DNA of 64,000 nucleotides from UBA6522 sp965221035 (GTDB lineage Bacteria > Pseudomonadota > Gammaproteobacteria > Steroidobacterales > Rariloculaceae), in assembly GCA_965221035.1 (NCBI GenBank), contig OZ244860.1:930001-994000 (forward strand). The letters run 5' to 3'. Numbering within the stretch: the stretch's first letter is position 1; every line of letters starts with the position of its first letter. Under the pieces are notes generated by a model. It was not told where the DNA came from. It did not search any database and saw only the letters and a list, made by a program, of their open reading frames with translations. Shown one piece after another: positions 17,678 through 26,075 of this stretch. Made by a program: the position numbers and the translations under genes.

Positions 17678-18727
17678 CTACTGCGTCGCGCCGCCCACCC
17701 GTAAGGGGGTCCAGGCCATGCCGTCCGGATCACCGAAATCGGACGCCAGCAGCTCGTGATCGTTCAGGCCATCGAGGTCGAACATCAGTATCGCGCCCGC
17801 GCCACGGTCGCCGACGAAGGCCACGCCGTCATGTATCAACACGCCGAAGGCATTTGCCCGCGGTTCCTCGCCCAACGGTACCTCGGTCAAGAGCGACCTG
17901 GACTCCACGTCCCATAGCCGCAGATACTGGGGCACCGGCCCGCCGCCACCACCGCCGTTGGGCGAAATGGCGTAACCATTGGGGCCCATTTCGATTCTTC
18001 CGGTAAAGCGTCTGGAATCCAGCGTCTCGACGATATGCAGCGATTCCGCGTCCATGACGGAGATGGTTTCCACCAGGCGGTTTGCGACCCAGATCTCGCC
18101 GCCATCGGCGGAAACATCCAGCCCCTCGGCACCCGGACCGGTCTCGATCACGACCGGAGCGCGCTCTTCCTCCAGGAAGATGACCGAAAGCGTCCCGTCG
18201 CCTCGCCGGCTCGTGACGTAGGCCCTCGACCCGTCGGGACTGAGGCGCACCATGTGGCCTGCACTGCCCCCAGTGGCGTACGTCCGGATGACCGCCCGGG
18301 ACTCCAGGTCGATCAATGCCAACTGGTCGGAGTCCTCCATCGTCGCCACGGCGCGGCTTCCGTCGGGGAGGAAAAGGGCGGTATGGGGCCTTGAGCCGGG
18401 ACCAAGATCGATCCTCGCGATCGTGCTGGCCGTGGCCACGTCCATCAGGACGACGTGACGTCCGGGCTCATCGTTCGACCCGTATTCGGAGGTGAGCGCC
18501 ATACGGCCATCGGGCGACACGTCCACCTCGTGGGGAATGATCTCGCCAACCGGGACCCTGGCGACCTCCGCGCGGGTCGCGAGATCGATGAAGGCGATGC
18601 TGCCGGAAGCCCGATCGGTCACGAGCAATGTGCCGTCCAGCGACCGACCGCTGTCGGAGCAGCCGAAACTCCACACGGCAGTCGAAAGAATGCAGGCCAA
18701 TCGCCCGACGAGGCGCATGTTGCCCAT
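17678..18727 (-). CDS. YncE-like beta-propeller lipoprotein
   Basis: A 349-residue exported protein. With the start at 18727 (AGGAG six bases upstream) it has a signal peptide ending in a lipobox, VWSFGC, so it is probably a membrane-anchored lipoprotein. The rest is a seven-bladed propeller with repeating blade motifs: TLLVTDRASGSIAFIDLAT, PHEVDVSPDGRMALTSEYG, GHMVRLSPDGSRAYVTSR and EGLDVSADGGEIWVANR. That is the YVTN/YncE pattern of periplasmic beta-propellers. A glycine run (SPNGGGGGGPVPQ) interrupts one blade. Function is unknown; YncE proteins have been linked to DNA binding or to roles in the cell envelope. Two upstream in-frame ATGs lack ribosome sites. Confidence 0.85.
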   Translation of the reverse strand: MGNMRLVGRLACILSTAVWSFGCSDSGRSLDGTLLVTDRASGSIAFIDLATRAEVARVPVGEIIPHEVDVSPDGRMALTSEYGSNDEPGRHVVLMDVATASTIARIDLGPGSRPHTALFLPDGSRAVATMEDSDQLALIDLESRAVIRTYATGGSAGHMVRLSPDGSRAYVTSRRGDGTLSVIFLEEERAPVVIETGPGAEGLDVSADGGEIWVANRLVETISVMDAESLHIVETLDSRRFTGRIEMGPNGYAISPNGGGGGGPVPQYLRLWDVESRSLLTEVPLGEEPRANAFGVLIHDGVAFVGDRGAGAILMFDLDGLNDHELLASDFGDPDGMAWTPLRVGGATQ

Positions 18728-18989
18728 CGTCATCTCCTCTCGATGATTCGTCACTCAATCAGAACATGGGAGGATTTATCGGCGCAAGGGTGGTGCAATT
18801 CGAAGCGAATCAACGTTTCACGACCACCGCGCCAAAATGAGTCATGCCGTTCGCATATATTTCCACAATATGACAATGTGGTTAGAACTGAAGAAACGGG
18901 AGAATTAAATTTTTCCCATTATTTTGTCGAATTAGCATACACTGATGCGGGAAATACATTCGGCAGTAGAGACAATTTTGGAAACGATC

Positions 18990-19295
18990 ATGTCCACCAA
19001 TAACGCAACCTCCGGTCAAGGCGATACCCGAAGCGGATACGAATTCGACACAGCCGTAAAGCGACGAATCGATGACGCTGGCCGCGTTCTTGTTCCGGCG
19101 AAGTTTCGAAAAGCCCTTTCAGTTGACGCAGGCTCGGAAGTCTTGCTCGTCCTTGGTCGCGGCGTGCTCGAAGTGCACACTATCGAAAATTCAGTTCGCG
19201 ACGCCCAAGCTCTGGTTCGCCGCCACGTCCCTCGCGGTACAAGCCTCGTGAGGGAACTCATCGAAGATCGGAAACACGAGGCGATTCGTGAGTGA
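18990..19295 (+). CDS. vapB: AbrB/SpoVT-type antitoxin (VapB-like)
   Basis: A 101-residue antitoxin-like protein, the DNA-binding and toxin-neutralising half of a type II toxin-antitoxin pair. The swapped-hairpin AbrB fold is visible in VKRRIDDAGRVLVPAKFRKALSVDAGSEVLLVLGRGVLEVHT: an arginine-rich start, the DAGRVLVPAKFRKAL core and a hydrophobic strand ending LEVHT. The C-terminal half (VRDAQALVRRHVPRGTSLVRELIEDRKHEAIRE) is the helical toxin-binding tail. GGAAACGATC before the ATG is a plausible ribosome site. The toxin gene starts inside its last codons. The promoter region upstream is AT-rich, 260 bp long and has no other gene. Confidence 0.82.
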   Translation: MSTNNATSGQGDTRSGYEFDTAVKRRIDDAGRVLVPAKFRKALSVDAGSEVLLVLGRGVLEVHTIENSVRDAQALVRRHVPRGTSLVRELIEDRKHEAIRE

Positions 19296-19686
19296 CGGCA
19301 GCATGATACTCGATGCTTCAGCCATCCTGGCGCTCCTCAACGCGGAGTCCGGCGCAAACGAAGTTCAAGCGGTCGTCGCCAACTCGGCTGTGTCTGCAGT
19401 CAATCTCGCGGAAGTCACTGGCAAGCTCGCCGATTATGGCATGACCGACAACATGATCGAACAGGCGCTTCGCATTGGGTTTGAGACAATCGCGTTCGGA
19501 CCGGCCGAAGTGAACATGATGCCGAAGTTGAGACGTGAAACGACCAGACTTGGCCTATCTCTCGGGGACCGCTGTTGTTTGGCGACTGCCCTTGTGCGGA
19601 AGCGTCCGGTCCTGACCGCGGATCGAGCGTGGGACAACATCAGGGTTCGAGGATTGGAGATTCGCATGATCGGTGAACGCGTTTAA
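19288..19686 (+). CDS. vapC: PIN-domain toxin (VapC-like ribonuclease)
   Basis: A 132-residue PIN-domain protein expected to cut specific RNAs when free of its antitoxin. It has the characteristic acidic residues: Asp9 in MILDASAILALLNAESG, Glu41 in VNLAEVTGKLADYG, and LSLGDRCCLATALVRKRPVLTADRAW near residue 95-118 carrying two further aspartates. The GTG at 19288 overlaps the antitoxin stop by eight bases, a coupling typical of vapBC; a downstream ATG at 19303 begins nearer the first strand (MILDAS) and could be the true start. The pair lies a few kilobases from a second toxin-antitoxin module. Confidence 0.85.
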   Translation: MSDGSMILDASAILALLNAESGANEVQAVVANSAVSAVNLAEVTGKLADYGMTDNMIEQALRIGFETIAFGPAEVNMMPKLRRETTRLGLSLGDRCCLATALVRKRPVLTADRAWDNIRVRGLEIRMIGERV

Positions 19687-19709
19687 TCCAATTATTCATT
19701 GTCGCGGTT

Positions 19710-21314
19710 TCAGTTCAACGTATTCTTGAGGATCAGCACCGACTGCCCCGATTCGACCAACTGGTCGTAGAGATCCGGGTGGCCGAAAAGGCCGATTTCC
19801 AGGTAGCTGCCGCCCAGGACCACATCCACGTCAGCGTCGCCGTCCACGTCGCCAATGTCCATGGTCATCCAGCGGCCTTCGTTCAGTTCGTCGCTGGTCG
19901 AAGGCAGAAACTCCAAATCTCCCTGGTTTTCCAGGTAGGCGAAAGACTCGCGGGATGGGTCCGTGAAGTCGGGATAGAACGACACCGCGGCGATGTCCAG
20001 GTCACCGTCGGCGTCGAAGTCGGCGGCCCTGGCGATGAAGGCGCCGTACATGGGGTAGAACCAGGCTTCCTCGAACCGCAGATCGCCCTGATTGAGGTAG
20101 ATGCGAAGGCCATGGTAGTTCTTCCGCGTGTTATAGGGATCCGAATCCACGTTGTCTCCGTTGACCACCAGGGCATCCATCAGGCCGTCTCCATTGAAGT
20201 CGTTCAACTCCAGGAAGGTGTGACCGTAGGCAGAGTGGGTCTCGAAAACAGTCCGCAATTCGAATTCTCCGTCGCCCTCGTTGATCAGCAGGTGCAGGCC
20301 CTCGCGGGCATCGGAGACCAGCACCATGATGTCCATCCGTCCGTCGGCGTTGAAATCGTGGGTTCTCGCCTTGACCGCACCGGGCAGCGGCAACAGCACA
20401 TGCTCCCTGTAGTCACCGCCTTCGAGGGCTTCGTACCACGCCACGCTGCCGGTGATGGACCCGAACCCGCACACGATGAAATCCAGACGCCCATCGTTGT
20501 TCAGATCGGCCACCTCGATGTCGGCCATGCGGAACAGGTCGTCCAGCACGACCTCCGAGGTTGCGTCGGCGATGCTCCCGTCCACCAGCGTCAACGCGCT
20601 GATATGCGCCGGGCGGGCATTGGCCTCCCGCTGCGCCAGCAGGTCGCCGATGGAGCCGAGATAGGCGGTCTCGCCGACGAATTGGAAATCCACTGGGGAG
20701 ACCGCCGGGCGAAACTGGCGGGATGTGCGAATCCGGCCGTTGCCATCAAGCACGGTCAACGACTGCGCCAGGCTGTCTCCGATGTAGATTTCCTGAGCCG
20801 AAGGCCGCACGTGGACCATCGTGGTGATGGCGAGCGACTGGCGATAGCTTGTCCTGATGACCTGAAAGCGCTCCAAATCCCGGCTCAGCACGGGCTTGAC
20901 AGCCTGGGGCAACGGCTCCGAGGGGGCGGCCCGCAAGTAGTGGCGGCGCAGCAGCGCCCAGTCCTCGTCGTTCAGCAGAGGGGCGGCCGGATAGACCCCA
21001 TCGCGTTCCAACACCTCCAGGCGGCTGCTGACATTGATACGTACGAATTCGGGCGCGTCGTCCAGGTAGTCGATATTGTCGATCCCGAGCCAATAACCCA
21101 TGTAGCCCAGGGCCGCGGCCCAGCTGCGCCTCGGCAGGATATCCGGCGCCGGCTCGACGTGACAGGTGGAGCAGTACAGCTCGGCCAGTTCCGCACCGCG
21201 TCGGAGGGCGCGATGATCCTGAATCTGCCAGACGGCCACCGCGACAACGGCGATCAGCCCCAAGGCGACCGGGACGGTTACCCGGGCATGATAAACAGAC
21301 GCTGATCCCACCAT
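19710..21314 (-). CDS. c-type cytochrome fused to VCBS/FG-GAP repeats
   Basis: A 534-residue membrane-anchored periplasmic protein. A hydrophobic span (residues about 11-29) is followed by a heme-attachment site CSTCH (48-52) in a short cytochrome-like region. Residues about 130-530 form a beta-propeller of VCBS/FG-GAP repeats with Ca2+-type loops DLNNDGRLDF, DFNADGRMDI, DFNGDGLMDA, DFDADGDLDI and DVDGDADVDV. It probably donates or accepts electrons at the cell surface or in the periplasm, with the propeller as a binding scaffold, but no partner is evident. The coding region overlaps the 3' end of the RES toxin gene by 37 bases, so it may be co-transcribed with the toxin-antitoxin operon. No other start codon is available. 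Confidence 0.8.
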   Translation of the reverse strand: MVGSASVYHARVTVPVALGLIAVVAVAVWQIQDHRALRRGAELAELYCSTCHVEPAPDILPRRSWAAALGYMGYWLGIDNIDYLDDAPEFVRINVSSRLEVLERDGVYPAAPLLNDEDWALLRRHYLRAAPSEPLPQAVKPVLSRDLERFQVIRTSYRQSLAITTMVHVRPSAQEIYIGDSLAQSLTVLDGNGRIRTSRQFRPAVSPVDFQFVGETAYLGSIGDLLAQREANARPAHISALTLVDGSIADATSEVVLDDLFRMADIEVADLNNDGRLDFIVCGFGSITGSVAWYEALEGGDYREHVLLPLPGAVKARTHDFNADGRMDIMVLVSDAREGLHLLINEGDGEFELRTVFETHSAYGHTFLELNDFNGDGLMDALVVNGDNVDSDPYNTRKNYHGLRIYLNQGDLRFEEAWFYPMYGAFIARAADFDADGDLDIAAVSFYPDFTDPSRESFAYLENQGDLEFLPSTSDELNEGRWMTMDIGDVDGDADVDVVLGGSYLEIGLFGHPDLYDQLVESGQSVLILKNTLN

Positions 21315-21739
21315 ACCGGAATCTCCAGCCCTGCCGAAATCCGCGAGAATTCCGAATGCCGGCTGTTGATGACGATGTTGCGTTCCATTCGCGCCACTAC
21401 AGATGGAACGATCAGAATCGCGCTTCTATTTTCCCGGTACCATCCACGACCGAAGTGGCGGGCGGTCGTACTGCCGGGAGTGGACCATGCGGGGAGCTTA
21501 TCCCGCGTGACGACCTCATGGCTCGTGCCCTCGGGAATGGTGATCTCCACGAAGTGTTGGTTCGGCGGCAGGACCCCGTTACAGTGAACGAGTTTTTCCA
21601 GCAGCGCGGTGGAATAGTTTTCGGACGCGTAGATGATTTCGGCTCCAGCTTCGTGCCATCTGCCGGAGGTATACTTGGCCCCTTCCGCGCTCCACACCGG
21701 AAATTGTCCAGCGGGGTCGCCAATGCGATACGCGAGCAT
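21278..21739 (-). CDS. RES-domain toxin (NAD+-degrading type)
   Basis: A 153-residue RES protein, the toxin of a RES-Xre type toxin-antitoxin system; characterised members degrade NAD+. The chosen ATG at 21739 has AAGGAG at the ideal distance; an ATG at 21766 overlapping the antitoxin stop lacks one. The RES core can be seen as AYRIGD, SAEGAKYTSGRWHEAGAEIIYASENYSTALLEKLVH and an E-containing HFVEITIPEG strand; these contain the Arg, Tyr/Ser and Glu positions that name the family. The antitoxin lies upstream on the same strand. The 3' end overlaps the cytochrome-VCBS gene. It might be inactive in this context, but no mutation is obvious. Confidence 0.85.
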   Translation of the reverse strand: MLAYRIGDPAGQFPVWSAEGAKYTSGRWHEAGAEIIYASENYSTALLEKLVHCNGVLPPNQHFVEITIPEGTSHEVVTRDKLPAWSTPGSTTARHFGRGWYRENRSAILIVPSVVARMERNIVINSRHSEFSRISAGLEIPVWWDQRLFIMPG

Positions 21740-21765
21740 CGTCTCCTTAAGGGTCCTCAACCGCA

Positions 21766-22230
21766 TCAGAGAACCATGCTGGTCTCGATCCGGCGTACGA
21801 GATTCAAAACCGCCTGCGCGCCCGCCGAACTGGACCTGGCCATATCGAACGGCGTCTCTCCTTCCAGCAAGGGGTGTGGCCGGTTGAGAAACGCATCGAT
21901 CCATTCCCGGTCTCCGTGGTAAACGACGCTGACCGCATCGACGACCCGCCCGACTTCATAGAGCCGTTCGCTGATCCCTCTGGACAGCGATTTTCCAGTT
22001 TTGCGGACCCGCCTCAGCGTCGCTTCGGGGATAATGGGACCGACCACGCGGCGTTTGCCAAGCACGTCGGCGAGGGCCGCAACCGCCCTGGGGCGAAGGC
22101 CGTCGGCCACACACCGGGCCAGCTGCACCTCACTCATTGTGTCGAACCCGTCTATCGCCAAGAGTCTGGCGACCCGCGACGTTTGGCTTGCCGGCAAGTG
22201 AGCGGGGTCGGCGTAGGCTTGAAGGTTCAT
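21766..22230 (-). CDS. Xre/MbcA/ParS-type antitoxin of the RES toxin
   Basis: A 154-residue antitoxin. The ATG at 22230 with GAGGA eight bases upstream is preferred to a TTG at 22245. The N-terminal half contains a helix-turn-helix-like region (RVARLLAIDGFDTMSEVQLARCVADGLRPRAVAAL). The C-terminal half is the toxin-binding part: LSRGISERLYEVGRVVDAVSVVYHGDREWIDAFLNRPHPLLEGETPFDMARSSSAGAQAVLNLVRRI, which is the MbcA/ParS/Xre antitoxin signature (W...FL...N..L.G..P...). It is encoded first in the operon, as in known RES-Xre pairs, and would also repress its own promoter, where a dyad is seen. Confidence 0.88.
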   Translation of the reverse strand: MNLQAYADPAHLPASQTSRVARLLAIDGFDTMSEVQLARCVADGLRPRAVAALADVLGKRRVVGPIIPEATLRRVRKTGKSLSRGISERLYEVGRVVDAVSVVYHGDREWIDAFLNRPHPLLEGETPFDMARSSSAGAQAVLNLVRRIETSMVL

Positions 22231-22250
22231 CGCAGTTTTCCTCAATGGCC

Positions 22251-22288
22251 ATAATCGTCACATGGCGATTATATTTCGATCATGTGAC
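22251..22288 (-). promoter_or_regulatory. Nested dyads upstream of the RES-Xre operon
   Basis: ATAATCG (22251-22257) pairs with CGATTAT (22266-22272), and GTCACATG (22257-22264) pairs with CATGTGAC (22281-22288). Both are perfect, so the 38 bp holds two overlapping inverted repeats just upstream of the antitoxin start (22230). Antitoxins of this class normally bind dyads in their own promoter, so this is the likely operator. Confidence 0.5.
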
Positions 22289-22390
22289 GGGCCTCAAGGG
22301 GATGAGCCCGGAGACTATGCAGTCGCTTCGAGCGAGCCAAGCCCGCCGGACCCGCCAATCGGCGAATCCGGCGACCAGTGCGTCGAAAAC

Positions 22391-22822
22391 CTACTGCCCG
22401 ACTATGGCGGGCCCTGTGGCAGGGATGTCGAGCCGGACTTCAATGCGCGCCACCCGCTCGCCCAACTGTGCCATTTCGGAGCGCAGGTTCGTCATTTCCG
22501 TCCGTAGAACCGCTATTTCACCTCGAAGCGACGCTATTTCTTTCGCCACATCGCTGCGGAGCGCCGCTTGTCCGGTTTGAATTTCCTCGCGAAGCACCGC
22601 CTGACCGGTTTGAATTTCCTCCCGAAGCGCCGCCTGACCAGTTTGGAATTCGTCACGAAGCGCCGCCTGCCCGCTACGCAATTCGTAGCGGACATCCCCT
22701 ATTTCGGCCCGGATGGCATCATGCGCTTCCCGCATATCGGCGCGCAATCCGCCAATTGCCGTTATCTGGACGGCGGCCAATGCGACCCCCACCCCGATCA
22801 CGGTATACATTTCTTTGTTCAT
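22391..22822 (-). CDS. Membrane-anchored coiled-coil protein with 11-residue repeats
   Basis: A 143-residue protein I cannot assign to a characterised family. The ATG at 22822 gives MNKEMYTVIGVGVALAAVQITAIGGL, a single membrane span. The remainder is a long coiled coil with an internal 11-residue repeat (QTGQAALREEI, three full copies plus a degenerate one) and a C-terminal heptad region (LRTEMTNLRSEMAQLGERVARIEVRL). The repeats come from 33-bp tandem copies in the DNA (22561-22692). Similar short TM-plus-coil proteins occur next to toxin-antitoxin loci, sometimes labelled DUF1640-like, but the family was not verified. Length probably varies between strains because of the repeat. No ribosome site is obvious. 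Confidence 0.6.
   Translation of the reverse strand: MNKEMYTVIGVGVALAAVQITAIGGLRADMREAHDAIRAEIGDVRYELRSGQAALRDEFQTGQAALREEIQTGQAVLREEIQTGQAALRSDVAKEIASLRGEIAVLRTEMTNLRSEMAQLGERVARIEVRLDIPATGPAIVGQ
22561..22692. repeat. 33-bp in-frame tandem repeat inside the coiled-coil gene
   Basis: Units 22561-22593, 22594-22626 and 22627-22659 are close copies, followed by a degenerate fourth unit (22660-22692). Because the unit is 33 bp it keeps the reading frame and encodes the 11-residue coiled-coil repeat of the minus-strand gene. Confidence 0.8.
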
Positions 22823-23010
22823 CAACGCATCACCCAGCATACAAGACTAGCATGAATATGCTTCGGTTCGGCGTTGACTTCCATGCCAATATCTGGGTAA
22901 AACGTGGCAATTTGCGAGTGGCGTCCTAGGGCGACGGCTCCTATGAGATGAATTCCTGAGATTGCGCCCCAGTCGACACGAACGCCCTTCCAACTACCCG
23001 CGCAATGAAC

Positions 23011-23033
23011 ACGGCGCCTCATTGAGGCGCCGT
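23011..23033 (-). terminator. Hairpin downstream of TonB receptor 2
   Basis: ACGGCGCCTC (23011-23020) and GAGGCGCCGT (23024-23033) form a perfect 10-bp stem with a 3-nt loop, 75 bp past the receptor stop. It is the strongest hairpin in the window. The T-run expected on the minus strand is absent, while on the plus strand a T/C-rich tract follows. It may end transcripts from either side of the otherwise empty 285-bp interval 22823-23107. Confidence 0.5.
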
Positions 23034-23107
23034 GCTTCCTTCCTTGGCCCTGAATTGCGCTGCTATAACAAACTAGCGGCGCGCATTTTAACGGGTCTAT
23101 AAATTCC

Positions 23108-25816
23108 CTATCCGCCCCAATCCGCAGTGAACTCCAGGCCCCAGTATGCCGGACGCTCATGGCGATAGCGGTATACGCCGCGGCTGTCGCCGCAGAATTC
23201 GTATATTTTCTCGTCGGTGATGTTGTTGCCGATGAGCGAAGCGCGCCAGTTACCGGCGGCCGGCATGTAGGTCACGCGGGCCCCGACCTTCGAGTACGAT
23301 GGCTGATTGCAAACTGTGGCCGGCGCTCCGCTGACCTCGGCAGCCCAATCGTATTCACCCGACGAGTAGATATTTACACGCGGCGTGATGGACGCACCAT
23401 TACCCAGATTGAAGGCATGTTCAAGGCTAAGGTTCATGGTCCAGTCCGGCGTGAGATCGCCAATAACGTTTCCAGACTGATCGATGGTCTGATCGGGATT
23501 CTGCGGATCCGGATACTCGAAGCTGGCGTATTCGTTGCTCAGCGTACCCAGGTCCAGCGAAACGAAGCCGTTGTCCCAGGGCGAAGCCCGAAGTTCGAAT
23601 TCGATGCCGCTGATATCCACAGAGGAGACGTTCGTGAGAATTCCGAGTGCCTCGTCAATACCCAATATCCCGTCGTCATTGGGAACGGTGATGCTTTCCT
23701 GTTTGTCGTTGTAATCCATCATGAAAATATCGGCCATGATCTGCACGCGGCCACCCGCAAACGATCCCTTGAAACCGAGTTCGTAATTGGCCACATGCTC
23801 CGGACCATAGGACAGGAACCTGCCGATTCCCGGAAGATTGGAATTGATCTCCGTGTTGAACCCACCGGTAAGAAAGCCTTCGGAATAAAGCGCATAAACG
23901 ATGCCACTGTCCAGCGAACCACCGCCCTCCAGATTGCGGGTGATACTGATCATTGGCGTGACTGCGCTAAATGAATCTTCGGCGGAGTTGTAGAAGCCTT
24001 CACGGACAGTAGAATCGAAAGACACGCCCCACGTGAACTCGCACATCATGGAACCGTTGGCGGCGAGGGGTCCACCCAGCCTTCTGTTCTGCACATCGGC
24101 GTCGTTGGCTTCTTCGATTCCGCAACCCTGGATTCCGGCTTCCATGTTCCAGAACTGGCGGTCATCCCGTGTCGAACGGGCGCCAACATCCAGGGTCCAG
24201 TTGTCATTCAGATCCCAGGTGATGTGCCCAAAGACTCCCGTGGACTCGTTTTCTATGCGGGACGTGTTGATGAATGGCAGGAATTGACCGGGCAACAGGT
24301 CGAAGGTCAAACCGGAGATGACATCCGTGCAATCGACAACATCACTGCCATCACCCCTTGCCGGATTCAGACTCCCGTCCGGATTGACAGGCGTCACAGG
24401 ATCGAGATCCGCAAAACCGCTGGCCTCGAGCCGGTTTCGGCATGCGCCATCGCCGTTTCTTGCCAATTCGTGGAAGTAATTCACACCGAAAGTGAAATCC
24501 AGACGGTCATTGGCGGAACCTTCCACCAGAAATTCCCAACCCCTGGTATCGTTGTCCTGACCGACGTCCCCGCCTGCACTGGTGGCCCATACCGGCATCC
24601 CGATGTTGTCGATGTCGTAAAAGACACCATCGCGATCCTGCAGATAATCGTAATCGGTCTCGCGAAATGATGTGTTGAACTTGACATTCAAGTCATCGAG
24701 TGAACCGACCTCCCCGCCGGAGGCCCACTGTAGAGTAAGGAATCCGGAATCCACACGCAGATCCGCGAAATGGTACTTGTCGGACGATGTCACGTACGTG
24801 CCTGCCGCTGCATCCGACGCACAAGCATCCCGATGCGCCTGGGTGTACAACCAGCCACCCGGCCAAAGGTCGGGTGTAGGCGTGTTCGGATCACGCCAAT
24901 CGTTCTGCACGTCTCCCCACAGGGGGCTATACGTTCGATCCAGGTGCGGCGGGCGCGACCGGGGGTTGTCGTCGCCCGGATTTCCGCGCGCACCCCAAGC
25001 TCCGGCGCTGCCGTCAAACGGGTTGCACTGGATCGGTTTATTGTCGTCCTTGCGATCCTGCAGGTTGTATGCCAAATCGATGGTCAGGCGATCCGTGGGC
25101 GCGAAGCGAATCGCAGCATTAAAGGCCGTCAGGTCTGTGCCACCCTGATCAATGCCCAGGTTGCGATTGTAGTAGTAGCCGTCCATGCTCTCCTTGGCAA
25201 CGCCGAGCCGAGCATAAACGGTATCGCTTACCGGAAGATTGAGCATGCCCCGCAAATCCTGCTGGCCATGATCCGCCGCCCGCAGCGTGAGACTGGAGCC
25301 GAACTCCGGAGCGGGCTTGGCGGTCACTATGTTGACCAGGCCGCCTGTCACGTTCTTGCCGAACAGTGTCCCTTGTGGACCGCGCAGAATCTCCACTCGC
25401 TCGATATCCATGGTCGTCATGTAGCCGCCAAGGGAGTTCGGGATATAGTGCCCGTCAATGTACATGCCACTGCCAAACGGAAAAACCGGGTCAGGATGCC
25501 CGCCACCGATACCGCGAATCACGACGCGCGTGTTGTTTGCACGGTCGGATTGCGTCAGCGTGACGTTTGGAATGAAATCACCGACATCCTCCACGGAGTA
25601 GATGCCCGCTGCTTCCATCGCATCAGCGTTGATCGCCGCGATCGACAACGGAAGATCCCGAAGGTTTTCCTCGCGCCGCCTGGCAGTGACGACGACTTCT
25701 TCCAGCATGGCCTGGGCCGACGCGCTCTGGGCCGCAGCCTTGTCTCCTGCAGATGCGAAAAGGAGTGCGCCTCCCGCAAGTCCGACCACACCCCAAATAC
25801 CCCTGTGCACTTTCAT
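23108..25816 (-). CDS. TonB-dependent outer-membrane receptor 2
   Basis: A 902-residue outer-membrane receptor. The start at 25816 has a strong AGGGAGG seven bases upstream and a signal peptide MKVHRGIWGVVGLAGGALLFASAGDKAAAQ; an upstream in-frame ATG at 25879 lies inside the predicted promoter and is rejected. The TonB box is LEEVVVTARRREENLRDLPLSIA, the plug shows VRGPQGT-type RGPQGTLFGKNVTGGLVNIVTAKP, and the barrel runs to the end (LEFTADWGG). Two cysteine-rich loops (ACRNRLEASG, CNPFDGSAG) may bind ligand or form disulfides. It is divergent from TonB receptor 3, sharing a 259-bp regulatory gap. The ligand is unknown. Confidence 0.9.
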   Translation of the reverse strand: MKVHRGIWGVVGLAGGALLFASAGDKAAAQSASAQAMLEEVVVTARRREENLRDLPLSIAAINADAMEAAGIYSVEDVGDFIPNVTLTQSDRANNTRVVIRGIGGGHPDPVFPFGSGMYIDGHYIPNSLGGYMTTMDIERVEILRGPQGTLFGKNVTGGLVNIVTAKPAPEFGSSLTLRAADHGQQDLRGMLNLPVSDTVYARLGVAKESMDGYYYNRNLGIDQGGTDLTAFNAAIRFAPTDRLTIDLAYNLQDRKDDNKPIQCNPFDGSAGAWGARGNPGDDNPRSRPPHLDRTYSPLWGDVQNDWRDPNTPTPDLWPGGWLYTQAHRDACASDAAAGTYVTSSDKYHFADLRVDSGFLTLQWASGGEVGSLDDLNVKFNTSFRETDYDYLQDRDGVFYDIDNIGMPVWATSAGGDVGQDNDTRGWEFLVEGSANDRLDFTFGVNYFHELARNGDGACRNRLEASGFADLDPVTPVNPDGSLNPARGDGSDVVDCTDVISGLTFDLLPGQFLPFINTSRIENESTGVFGHITWDLNDNWTLDVGARSTRDDRQFWNMEAGIQGCGIEEANDADVQNRRLGGPLAANGSMMCEFTWGVSFDSTVREGFYNSAEDSFSAVTPMISITRNLEGGGSLDSGIVYALYSEGFLTGGFNTEINSNLPGIGRFLSYGPEHVANYELGFKGSFAGGRVQIMADIFMMDYNDKQESITVPNDDGILGIDEALGILTNVSSVDISGIEFELRASPWDNGFVSLDLGTLSNEYASFEYPDPQNPDQTIDQSGNVIGDLTPDWTMNLSLEHAFNLGNGASITPRVNIYSSGEYDWAAEVSGAPATVCNQPSYSKVGARVTYMPAAGNWRASLIGNNITDEKIYEFCGDSRGVYRYRHERPAYWGLEFTADWGG

Positions 25817-25863
25817 GATTGCCTCCCTTGAGCAATGTTGGAGAGCTACAACGTAAACCAACC

Positions 25864-25892
25864 TATATAAGCCAAGCATTCTGGTTAGTCAA
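25864..25892 (-). promoter_or_regulatory. Sigma70-type promoter for TonB receptor 2
   Basis: On the minus strand TTGACT (25892-25887) and TATATA (25869-25864) are separated by 17 bp. This matches five and four of six consensus bases with ideal spacing, and would start RNA about 41 nt before the receptor ATG at 25816. It is the best promoter match in the window and argues against the longer start at 25879. Confidence 0.6.
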
Positions 25893-26075
25893 CGCGCGAA
25901 AATTAATTCTCGGCAAGCCGCCGTGATTCTAGTCGCCCGCAGCCCAGCTTGCAATTTATGGTAAATTCGATAATCTCCCGACTGCGCTCAACATTTCGAA
26001 CATTTTGTGCAGGCGTGATCGAGATCAATCCGTGAGTGTCGCATACGGGCAACAGAAAAGTAGGGGTGTAGAATA

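Noticed and set aside
22823..23107. Minus-strand 112-codon frame overlapping the start of the coiled-coil gap
   Set aside because: It shadows the receptor's 3' end and the hairpin region and has no domain or ribosome site; the interval is taken as non-coding.
25817..25879. Longer start of TonB receptor 2 (MLGLYRLVY...)
   Set aside because: It overlaps the -10 region of a strong promoter and lacks a signal-peptide N-region; the ATG at 25816 has an excellent ribosome site.
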